Of a stretch of DNA of 6,989 nt, positions 1 to 6,592 are shown piece after piece. The notes beneath the pieces were generated by a model. That model did no database searches. It was not told where the DNA came from and was given only the letters and a program-made list of their open reading frames with translations. Positions within the stretch are counted from its first letter, which is position 1, and every line of letters begins with the position of its first letter. Location: NCBI GenBank assembly GCA_964601575.1, contig CAZROA010000052.1, positions 1 to 6,989 on the forward strand, in the 5' to 3' direction. The position numbers were made by a program, and so were the translations under genes. Origin of the DNA: CAZKEG01 sp964601575. Its GTDB lineage: Bacteria; Desulfobacterota; Thermodesulfobacteria; Thermodesulfobacteriales; Thermodesulfatatoraceae.

Positions 1-248
1 GGATTGGTGGTGTCCAGGGAGATAGGGGTATCTACTGTTTCCTGGACTACCTTTACGATCCAGCTAGCCAACTCCGGGCCGTCCTTTTTGGCCGGGCCGA
101 TGTTGAGGTCAAGGTAATCGGCCCCTAGTTCGGTCTCTTCCTTGGCCATCTTTTGGATGGGCTCGGGGTTGCGCTCTTTCATGGCCGGACCGATGGTCTT
201 AGACATGATATTAATACTTTCAGCAATACAAATTACCGTTTGACTCAT
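1..248 (-). CDS. acsE: 5-methyltetrahydrofolate:corrinoid/iron-sulfur protein methyltransferase, N-terminal part (truncated at window edge)
   Basis: Reading the minus strand from an ATG at 248 gives 82 complete codons, and the frame is still open at base 1, so only the first third or so of a roughly 260-residue protein is present. The family (MeTr) transfers the methyl group of methyl-H4F to the cob(I)amide of CFeSP in the cytoplasm, using a pterin-binding TIM barrel. Visible family marks are the first-strand segment with AESIN, the ERNPEPIQ helix, the LDLNIGPA strand (residues 46-53) and the LDTTN motif (78-82). Asp79 there corresponds to the pterin-contacting Asp75 of the Moorella enzyme. 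The start is supported by an AGGAGG five bases upstream. The gene follows acsC after 77 bp, the longest gap in the cluster. The product call is secure; I recognise it from motif order recalled from the Moorella protein, not from a search. Confidence 0.92.
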   Translation of the reverse strand, partial: MSQTVICIAESINIMSKTIGPAMKERNPEPIQKMAKEETELGADYLDLNIGPAKKDGPELASWIVKVVQETVDTPISLDTTN

Positions 249-253
249 TTCTT

Positions 254-259
254 CCTCCT
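254..259 (-). promoter_or_regulatory. Shine-Dalgarno site of acsE
   Basis: The minus strand reads AGGAGG followed by five bases (AAGAA) and then the ATG at 248. This is a strong, well-spaced site and fixes the acsE start. No other in-frame start lies close by upstream. Confidence 0.8.
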
Positions 260-291
260 ATCAAATTTATTGAATATTTTAAATAATTTTT

Positions 292-321
292 CTTATACGG
301 AGATCTCCGCTTGAAAATCAA
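292..321 (-). promoter_or_regulatory. Candidate sigma-70-type promoter for acsE
   Basis: In the acsC-acsE gap the minus strand carries TTGATT (316-321) as a possible -35 box, an 18-bp spacer, and TATAAG (292-297) as a possible -10 box. The matches to TTGACA and TATAAT are 4/6 and 5/6. The sequence downstream is AT-rich, and the acsE ATG would lie about 35-40 bases from the predicted start point. Such matches occur by chance in AT-rich DNA. What raises this one is its place in the only sizeable gap of the cluster. It would allow acsE to be expressed partly independently of the upstream genes. It remains a prediction. Confidence 0.4.
298..309. repeat. Perfect 12-bp palindrome abutting the putative -10 box (possible operator)
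   Basis: CGGAGATCTCCG is its own reverse complement and does not extend further, since the flanking bases do not pair. It fills the downstream two thirds of the spacer between the putative -35 and -10 boxes and touches the -10 box, a position typical of repressor or MerR-type activator sites. Without a loop it is a poor hairpin (four pairs around GATC at best), and no T-run follows on either strand, so it is not a terminator. Confidence 0.35.
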
Positions 322-325
322 AGGT

Positions 326-1678
326 TTAGGCTGCTTTCCACTCTTTGAGGAAGGCCGGAAGGCCACTGGCCTCCCGCGGCCCGATGATGATTTCCCAATC
401 AGGCAATTCTTCTTCGAGTTCGCCCTTAATTGAGGCCAGGTATCCTGGAATGACCAATTTACGATGATTGACCTTGTCTGCGATGCCTGACTTTTTCACA
501 AACTCGGCGATAGTATCCGCCCCGAATTTTCCCGCCGCCCAGGCCGTAAGCACCGAAAGCCCTTCGGTATCTTTGATAAGTAACCAGGAGGGTACACGAC
601 TGCCCTCGATCTCACCGGAGACGATGAAATAAGTGAGGGCAAAATTACAGGTGATCAAGACTGGAGAGCTTTCATCCGGCCCGTTGAGTGGATAGATCCC
701 TTCTTCCACCACCAAAGGCCGCTGGGGATCGGTAAAGATATTCATGCGCTCAACCAGGAGCGGATACAAGAGATCGCCCGGCAGATCAGAAAGAATGATC
801 ATCCCGGCGTATTTGGCCACCAAGACCGAGGCGATCATATATTCAAGAACGATGTTTTCCGTGAACCGATAGGGAAAAGTGATGCTCGGGAACCCAAAAG
901 GCTTAAAACGTTTCTTAATCGCTGCCCGCCGCATGATGACCTGGTCCTCGTATAGTTCCCGCACCCCCCGCGGGCTGGTGTCAAGGACCAGATCTTTGAG
1001 CCCCATCTTGATCAATTCTTCAGAGATACGGGCTGTTTCCGCCAGAGAATCCCCCTTGACCGCCAAGGGATAGCCCAACTCCTTGGCCAGTTCCCCCATC
1101 TCTTTGAAATTGTCTATGGTTGCGGCATAAAGAAGCGGCTTATGGTCGCCACATTCCTTGGCCCCGGCAGAAAGGACCTCTTTCTTATCGCCCATAAGCA
1201 CCAAGACCGCCTCCGGGGCCTCTTCCCTCACCTTCTTCACCAAGGCGGCAAAGCGATCAGCCTCCCCGTTGGTATCTTCAAGGGCAATTACCTCGGGATG
1301 GAGTTGGACCCCCACCCGTTCCCATCGAAATTTCTTAAACTTGGCCAGGCGATCCGCCACCTCTTCCTCGGCCATTTCGGTGGTTATCCGAATACCGATG
1401 GGCGGTGGGTTTTCAAAACGTTTTTCGTGTCTGAAGAGCACCGTCTCCCCACCTACTGGGATCACATGATCACCGCTTCCAAGCTTGACCGTCCTGATCG
1501 GAGGGGCCGAGGCCTCGGCGATCTTTTCCTTGACCTCCTCTGAGACATGGGGACAGGCGGCGATATCTGCCTGCCCGGCGGCCACCTTCATGGCAAAGGC
1601 CAAACAGGTGGGGAACCCGCATTCCTTACAATTGGTCTTTGGTAGCATCTGTAATATCTGGATTCCGGTAAGACCCAT
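326..1678 (-). CDS. acsC: Corrinoid/iron-sulfur protein large (gamma) subunit
   Basis: The 450-residue product is the large subunit of CFeSP (archaeal counterpart CdhE). CFeSP carries the methyl group on cobalt from AcsE to the A-cluster of AcsB. The N-terminal domain has the [4Fe-4S] motif Cys17-x2-Cys20-x4-Cys25-x16-Cys42 (NCKECGFPTC...CPH), the low-potential cluster used to reactivate oxidised cobalt. The middle is a TIM barrel (about 90-320) containing KPLLYAAT and the AIKKRF segment. The C-terminal cobamide-binding domain (about 330-445) contains NFALTYF, DTEGLSVLTAWAAGKF and IIIGPREASGLPAF, all typical of the family. The length fits the roughly 446 residues of the Moorella protein. The ATG at 1678 places MGLTGIQIL where family members begin, although the Shine-Dalgarno is indifferent (purine-rich, with GGAG 14 bases away). 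It lies 24 bp after acsB. Its partner subunit AcsD is not adjacent but fused to MetF two genes upstream. Confidence 0.97.
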   Translation of the reverse strand: MGLTGIQILQMLPKTNCKECGFPTCLAFAMKVAAGQADIAACPHVSEEVKEKIAEASAPPIRTVKLGSGDHVIPVGGETVLFRHEKRFENPPPIGIRITTEMAEEEVADRLAKFKKFRWERVGVQLHPEVIALEDTNGEADRFAALVKKVREEAPEAVLVLMGDKKEVLSAGAKECGDHKPLLYAATIDNFKEMGELAKELGYPLAVKGDSLAETARISEELIKMGLKDLVLDTSPRGVRELYEDQVIMRRAAIKKRFKPFGFPSITFPYRFTENIVLEYMIASVLVAKYAGMIILSDLPGDLLYPLLVERMNIFTDPQRPLVVEEGIYPLNGPDESSPVLITCNFALTYFIVSGEIEGSRVPSWLLIKDTEGLSVLTAWAAGKFGADTIAEFVKKSGIADKVNHRKLVIPGYLASIKGELEEELPDWEIIIGPREASGLPAFLKEWKAA

Positions 1679-1702
1679 CTTCCCTACCCCTTCTCCTTTG
1701 GT

Positions 1703-3925
1703 TTACATAAGCGGTTCCATCTCAAGCACCGGGTGTTTCACCTTCTCGATCCACTGGCGCACCTCGTCTTCGGAATTGGCCACGGTTTCATCGGCGATCT
1801 TGTCGATGAGATCCGGCACACCCAATTCCTCGGCTCGCTGGACCAGTTTTTCTTTGAGCTCCTCCTTGAGCATCTTGGGCATCCAGACCACCCGCTTAAG
1901 TCCTCCTTCGGCCAAGAGGAACTTGCGCGAGGTGATATAGTGCTTAGAAACCCCCATAAACCCAGGGGTCACCTGACCACCGCCAACCATGCCGGCCATG
2001 GTCGTAAACTTCATTCCCGTAGGGGTCATACCCATATAGTCACGGTTGACGATCATCACGCCGTTACAGGTGGGTAGCACCGCAGCGATACACTCAAAAC
2101 ACCCGCAGGCCGTCATCGGATCGACCAGGATACTATAAAGACTCACCCGCTCTACCTTTCCGCGAGAGGCCTGCTTGACGAATTCGTTTATACCGCTGAA
2201 CTGACCAAGCCTTTCATCGAGGAGCTCGCCCTTCTCAATGGGCTGGTTCGGGCCGGTGGGGTTGATCTCGTAACAGGCCTTTCCGTCAAGCCAGTTATAG
2301 GCCCCGCACATCCCCACCCGCTCCGGGGTGATGATACAGACGTGATTCGGGGCAAAGCTCTGACACAAGGTACAAGAATAGTAGACATCAACGCTTTCAT
2401 CCGTAAGCCCGGCGATACGGGCATCACGTCGGGCATAGACCTCCTTGGCAAACTCGATGATCTCACGGACTTTATCTTCTTCGGTGTAAATCTTTACCTG
2501 ACATTTATCGACAATGGCCGAAAACTCCTGTCTAAGCTTGGCATAGAGGATCTCGCCGATATGCCGAAAGAGAAACCCCTTCTCCGCCGCCGCCTTACTA
2601 ATACGGAGCCACATGATATTCCGTTGCCCGACATGCATGATCCCCTGGGCATAGTTGATCAGGTGGTGGAACTGTCGCTCAAGGATGGCCTCAAAGTCCT
2701 CCTGCATGTTGGCCCCGGCTACCTCAACCACGATGGCAAAGGGCAACCTATACGGGGGACCTTCAAGGCCGAGCTTTTCCACTTCGTTTATCTCCGGACC
2801 AAAGACCTCGATCTTTCCGTCCTCCACCTCGTCAAGGGGCTTAGAGATCAGGACCTCTACCGCCGGCGTCCGTCCACCGCCGCACTCGAGATAGAGATCA
2901 CCCTTGCGCACCCGTTCGCCCTCAAAGGCCGGGCCATAAGCCACCGGGATATCGATCTTGGTCACCGTGACCTTGAGACCGCGGACCTCCAAGGCCCGCT
3001 CGACGATCTCTTCGTAGGGCACCTTGGAGACCACATGCTCGTAAGTACAGACACCAAAGGGCTTGATCTCCGGGATGTCCCAATCGGAGATGGTCGGAAA
3101 GCCCCAATTGATGGCCCCGGCGGCATTGGCGTACCATTCATCTGAGACCGGACCAAAGGCAATGACAAAGGCAAAGGTTCGATCCTTGTTGTAGAGGAGG
3201 TTACCCATGTAGTCACCGGGTTTGATCCCGCCAAAGGCCATGGCCACCCGGCAGGCAAAACCAATGGCAAAGACCGCCGAAGAGGTGGTTGGCCCAAAGG
3301 GAATGAGACGCGTGGGCCACCCGAGCTGGACCCCGGCCTCTTTAAGCTGTTCAGCCATGCGCACCCCGTTGGTGTCCGAGTGCATAAAGACATAGAGGGT
3401 CTTTTCCAAAAGTTCATGGGCGATCTTTTCGGCGATCTCCTTTGAGGGCGGGGCCCCAAGACAGGCGGCAAACCCCGGGGCGGTACCGTCTACGAATTCA
3501 ACTCCCCGTTTACGAAAGATGACGTCATCCGCCGCCCCAAGCCAGATATTTCCGTTAACCGGCTCTTCGGTCTTGGTGTAAAAATTCGGGTCTTCAAGGT
3601 AGCGAATGGCCTCGATAATCTCTTCGGCAAAAAAGGTAGCCATACCGGCATCAAGGGCCGGACCGAGATACGGCAGCCAAAGGTGTTCCGAAGGAATCGG
3701 GGGCAGGAGTCGTTTGGCCTCTTCCAAAACCTCTTGGCAATCACCGAGTTTCTTGACCGGATAGCCTAAGATGGCGTAGATGATGGGCAAATAATAGGCC
3801 GTGTTCGGGAAACCGATCTCTTGCTCCTTACCGAATTTCTTGACCGCTTCTTCGTATTTTTCTAAGGCCTCTTCTACGATCTTGTGCGCGCCCCTGATGG
3901 CTGCCGTGGCAATAATCCTCGACAT
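1703..3925 (-). CDS. acsB: CO-methylating acetyl-CoA synthase (bacterial full-length type)
   Basis: The 740-residue ACS condenses the methyl group from CFeSP, CO from CODH and CoA into acetyl-CoA. The A-cluster ligands are all present: Cys518, Cys521, Cys530 and Cys540 hold the cubane, and the Cys607-Gly608-Cys609 motif binds the distal nickel. Their spacing (3, 9, 10, then 67 residues) is identical to the Moorella enzyme (506/509/518/528/595-597). Phe524 matches the residue thought to gate the proximal nickel. Regions in order are an N-terminal Rossmann-like CODH-contacting domain (about 1-315), a middle domain (about 320-500, with GPAFEGE, GGRTPA and GQRNI), and the C-terminal A-cluster domain (about 505-740). 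The N-terminal domain marks the bacterial type, since archaeal CdhC lacks it. An ATG at 3925 has a GGAGG-rich ribosome site seven bases upstream, and the gene starts 12 bp after the fusion gene. No acsA or cooC is in the window. Confidence 0.98.
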   Translation of the reverse strand: MSRIIATAAIRGAHKIVEEALEKYEEAVKKFGKEQEIGFPNTAYYLPIIYAILGYPVKKLGDCQEVLEEAKRLLPPIPSEHLWLPYLGPALDAGMATFFAEEIIEAIRYLEDPNFYTKTEEPVNGNIWLGAADDVIFRKRGVEFVDGTAPGFAACLGAPPSKEIAEKIAHELLEKTLYVFMHSDTNGVRMAEQLKEAGVQLGWPTRLIPFGPTTSSAVFAIGFACRVAMAFGGIKPGDYMGNLLYNKDRTFAFVIAFGPVSDEWYANAAGAINWGFPTISDWDIPEIKPFGVCTYEHVVSKVPYEEIVERALEVRGLKVTVTKIDIPVAYGPAFEGERVRKGDLYLECGGGRTPAVEVLISKPLDEVEDGKIEVFGPEINEVEKLGLEGPPYRLPFAIVVEVAGANMQEDFEAILERQFHHLINYAQGIMHVGQRNIMWLRISKAAAEKGFLFRHIGEILYAKLRQEFSAIVDKCQVKIYTEEDKVREIIEFAKEVYARRDARIAGLTDESVDVYYSCTLCQSFAPNHVCIITPERVGMCGAYNWLDGKACYEINPTGPNQPIEKGELLDERLGQFSGINEFVKQASRGKVERVSLYSILVDPMTACGCFECIAAVLPTCNGVMIVNRDYMGMTPTGMKFTTMAGMVGGGQVTPGFMGVSKHYITSRKFLLAEGGLKRVVWMPKMLKEELKEKLVQRAEELGVPDLIDKIADETVANSEDEVRQWIEKVKHPVLEMEPLM

Positions 3926-3929
3926 CCTT

Positions 3930-3940
3930 CCTCCTCCCTA
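3930..3940 (-). promoter_or_regulatory. Shine-Dalgarno site of acsB merged with the upstream stop codon
   Basis: The minus strand reads TAGGGAGGAGGAAGGATG, running from the TAG stop of the fusion gene (3938-3940) to the acsB ATG (3923-3925). The purine-rich ribosome site begins within the stop codon. This layout suits translational coupling of acsB to the fusion gene. Confidence 0.7.
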
Positions 3941-6583
3941 GTTTTGTTGAGCCATTAAGCCAGAAACAACCTTTTTGGTCAGCTCAATGGCCTTGGGATG
4001 ACGCATGATCAAAAAGTCACCCCCGGCCAAGAGCAGAGAAATGGCGGTGATAGACTCCATGGCTATCCCACGAACCTCTTGATCTCCGAGGAGATCATCG
4101 CTCGGGAGATTGGCCTCCTTAGCCTTCCAGACCTCTCTTCCAACGTTGATGATAAAGGGGACTTGGAGCTTTTCGTCCTGGGCATAAAGGGCCGCCAGAC
4201 GGATTCGTTCCATGACCGAATAGGTATATTCCAGACCATAGCCCAAGGCCCCAACCGAGGGGTCCATGGCGATCTTTTCCAAGGGCACCCCCACGTTCTC
4301 TAAGAGGATGTTGAGTTGCTTGGCCAGATTCACGTCGATGGGGCTTGAGGCCACAATGGATAGATCATACCCCATGGCCGTGGCCCCCAAGGCCCGATGG
4401 TTGGCATCTACCACTGGACCGATCATGGCCTTACTCTCCCCCAGGACTCCAGCCACCTCTCGCAGGACCTCGACGTCCTTTTCCGCGTGCCCAGAACCCC
4501 AAATGACCAAGGGGACATCCACCGCCTTGACCACCTTTTCCACCACCTTGGCCGCATGATCCGGGCCAAGGTTCATAAAGTTCGGATCTGTAGCCATGAG
4601 ATAGACGTTGATGGCCTCGGCCCCGTAGACTTCCACACACTTCTTGGCCCACTGCCCAGGATCATGCCAGACGTCTTCGAAATACTTGGCGATACTCTCC
4701 GGCCAGTCCTCAGGCTTGATGTCTAAGACCTCCATGGCGATTCGAGGGGTATTCTTCATTTCCCCTTCGAATAGATGGAAGGGAAGGACATTGGTCCCCC
4801 CGATCTTAAAGGCCTTCTCCCCAGCCCCGATCTGGACCTCGCGGATGAAGGCCGTCCCGGGTTCCTTGTAGATGTCTTCGGCGATCCCCGCTGCCCGTTC
4901 GGAGACCTCACGATATTCCAAGGAAAGATCAGGAAAGAGCAAGATATCCGCTATCTCCGGGGCCACAGCTTCAACCGGGGCTTCTACCTTCTCCTCTTCT
5001 ACTTTTTTGGCCTCTTCTTCCGCCTTTTTGGCCAATTCTTCTCGTTTGGCCGAAAGGGCCTTAAGCCCCTCCTCCGCCTCCTCAAGCCCCGGAGAAAGCT
5101 CTAAGGCCTCCTTGAAGAGCCTTTCGGCCTCGTCTAATTCTCCTTTTTCAAATTTTTCCTTAGCTTCGCTGACTAACGTCGCTATCTTTCGCTGTTTTTC
5201 TATTTCTTTTAATCCTTGCTTGGCCGCTTCGTTATCCGGTTCAAGGGAAAGGACCTGTTTGTAAATCTCCTCGGCCTTAGACAACTCCGTAGCATCAAGG
5301 GCGGCCTTGGCTGCAGAGAGGAGATCGGCAATCCTCTTGGCCCGTTCCTCTTCTTCCTTGCGTTCTGGAACTTCGGGCTTCCCCGGCGGCCCCTCCGGTG
5401 GACCCTCGGGTACTTCCCCAAGGAGGGTCCTTTCTAGACTAGCCAGGCCATCGTGCAAGAGATTGACCCCTTCCCTCAGGGCATCCATGCTGCTTCTCAA
5501 GGCGGAGAAGACATCCTTTAAGGCCGCCACCGGGACCTCCACCTTGGGCGGGGCCTCTTCAGGCGGGGCCTCGGGCGCCACCTCAGGGGCCTTTTCCACT
5601 CGAACCTCAGGCACAGGCCGTTCCACAAAGAGTTCCGAAGGGGCCTCCTTCATCTCCGGTCGCGGATAGAGCCCAGCCCGCTTGACGATCTCTGGAATGG
5701 CCTCCTCCCATTCGATGGCCATGATATGAACCCCGGCGATCCCAGGGATTTCTCTCACCTGCTGGATGATATCCACGGCGATCTGGATGCCTTCTTCCCG
5801 TTTGTCTTTGGCCGCCTTCATCCGGGAGAGGATCTCATCCGGTACATCGAGCCCGGGGACGTTGTATTTCATGTACCGGACCATCCCAAAGGACTTAGGT
5901 GGGGTAATTCCGGCCAGGATATAGACCTTCTCCGTAAGCCCCATGTCCCGGGCCATCTCCATAAATTTCTTAAAGCGCTCAAGGTTATAGACGATCTGGG
6001 TCTGGATAAACTCCGCCCCGGCCTTTACCTTTTTGGCCAAGCGATAGACCCGAAACTCAAATGGATCGGCAAAGGGATTGGCCGCGGCACCGAGGAAAAA
6101 CCGAGGCCGCACCCCCTTTATCTCGCTACCGGACTGAAACTTCCCTTCATCCCGCATCCGGCGGACCATGTCCAGGAGCTGGATGGAATCTAGGTCAAAG
6201 ACCCCCTTGGCCTCGGGATGATCACCGAACTTTTGATGATCCCCGGTAAGGCAAAGGAGGTTCTTGATCCCCAAGGCCGAGGCCCCAAGCAAGTCTGCCT
6301 GGATACCGATGCGGTTCCGGTCCCGACAGGTCATCTGAATGACCGGCTCTATCCCCTCGGCCATGAGGAGCACCGCCGAGGCGATGCTTGACATCCGGAC
6401 CACCGCCGTTTGACAATCGGTAATATTGGCGGCATCTATGTAGCCCTTTACTATTCGGGCCTTCCTTCGGACCACTTCGGCATCGGCACTTCGCGGAGGA
6501 CCGATCTCACCGGTGACGACGAAATGACCTCCTCTGAGGAGTTTTTCCAGATGACTCTCCGCCTTATATTCCTTACTCACCAC
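3938..6583 (-). CDS. Fusion protein: methylenetetrahydrofolate reductase (MetF) - TPR/helical linker - CFeSP small subunit (AcsD)
   Basis: One uninterrupted 881-residue frame carries two pathway proteins. Residues about 10-305 are a MetF TIM barrel: Glu26 in VTGEIGPPR, Asp115 in LTGD and Gln196 in QTQIVYN match E. coli Glu28, Asp120 and Gln183, so the reductase looks active. Residues about 310-410 are Pro/Glu/Val-rich with a short helical island (354-388). Two TPR-like hairpins follow (about 413-462 and 466-512, each with a KAEEIYKQVLSLEP-like second helix), then a charged helix (512-535). Residues about 545-880 are the CFeSP small subunit (AcsD/CdhD), with the FKIGGTNVLPFHLFEGE and MDPSVGALGYGLEYTYSVMERIR segments and MRHP near the end. 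Typical MetF and AcsD are each about 300-320 residues, leaving about 230 for the linker. MetV lies directly upstream, as expected for a MetFV reductase. The start is a tandem GTG; the second (6580) has the better ribosome-site spacing. I recall no named precedent. Confidence 0.95.
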   Translation of the reverse strand: MVSKEYKAESHLEKLLRGGHFVVTGEIGPPRSADAEVVRRKARIVKGYIDAANITDCQTAVVRMSSIASAVLLMAEGIEPVIQMTCRDRNRIGIQADLLGASALGIKNLLCLTGDHQKFGDHPEAKGVFDLDSIQLLDMVRRMRDEGKFQSGSEIKGVRPRFFLGAAANPFADPFEFRVYRLAKKVKAGAEFIQTQIVYNLERFKKFMEMARDMGLTEKVYILAGITPPKSFGMVRYMKYNVPGLDVPDEILSRMKAAKDKREEGIQIAVDIIQQVREIPGIAGVHIMAIEWEEAIPEIVKRAGLYPRPEMKEAPSELFVERPVPEVRVEKAPEVAPEAPPEEAPPKVEVPVAALKDVFSALRSSMDALREGVNLLHDGLASLERTLLGEVPEGPPEGPPGKPEVPERKEEEERAKRIADLLSAAKAALDATELSKAEEIYKQVLSLEPDNEAAKQGLKEIEKQRKIATLVSEAKEKFEKGELDEAERLFKEALELSPGLEEAEEGLKALSAKREELAKKAEEEAKKVEEEKVEAPVEAVAPEIADILLFPDLSLEYREVSERAAGIAEDIYKEPGTAFIREVQIGAGEKAFKIGGTNVLPFHLFEGEMKNTPRIAMEVLDIKPEDWPESIAKYFEDVWHDPGQWAKKCVEVYGAEAINVYLMATDPNFMNLGPDHAAKVVEKVVKAVDVPLVIWGSGHAEKDVEVLREVAGVLGESKAMIGPVVDANHRALGATAMGYDLSIVASSPIDVNLAKQLNILLENVGVPLEKIAMDPSVGALGYGLEYTYSVMERIRLAALYAQDEKLQVPFIINVGREVWKAKEANLPSDDLLGDQEVRGIAMESITAISLLLAGGDFLIMRHPKAIELTKKVVSGLMAQQN

Positions 6584-6585
6584 GC

Positions 6586-6592
6586 CCTCCTA
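6586..6592 (-). promoter_or_regulatory. Shine-Dalgarno site of the metF::acsD fusion, overlapping the metV stop
   Basis: The minus strand reads TAGGAGGGCGTGGTG. The metV TAG (6590-6592) overlaps an AGGAGG (6586-6591). This lies two bases from the first GTG (6583) and five from the second (6580), so the second GTG is the more likely start and the protein would be one residue shorter. The layout indicates coupled translation of MetV and the MetF domain. Confidence 0.65.

Noticed and set aside
298..309. The CGGAGATCTCCG palindrome as a transcription terminator of the acsC side
   Set aside because: It can form only about four base pairs around a GATC loop, and no T-tract follows on either strand.
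311..321. TTGAAAATCAA as a possible FNR/CRP-like half-site pair
   Set aside because: The arms are only four bases with a three-base centre, not the TTGAT-N4-ATCAA layout, and the bases overlap the putative -35 box.
2342..3145. A 267-codon open frame on the plus strand inside acsB
   Set aside because: It is antisense to a region of AcsB with full family conservation and has no recognisable domain. Its openness follows from the codon bias of the true gene.
4080..4097. An inverted repeat TGATCTCC-GA-GGAGATCA resembling the acsE-upstream palindrome
   Set aside because: It lies in the coding sequence of the AcsD domain (residues DDLLGDQE). Asp, Leu and Glu codons easily produce GATCTCC/GGAGATC, so chance is the simplest explanation.
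4960..5000. An internal translation start that would yield a free AcsD from the fusion gene
   Set aside because: No Met codon lies between residues 366 and 609. The GTG near residue 540 lacks a well-spaced ribosome site, so a separate AcsD from this gene looks unlikely.
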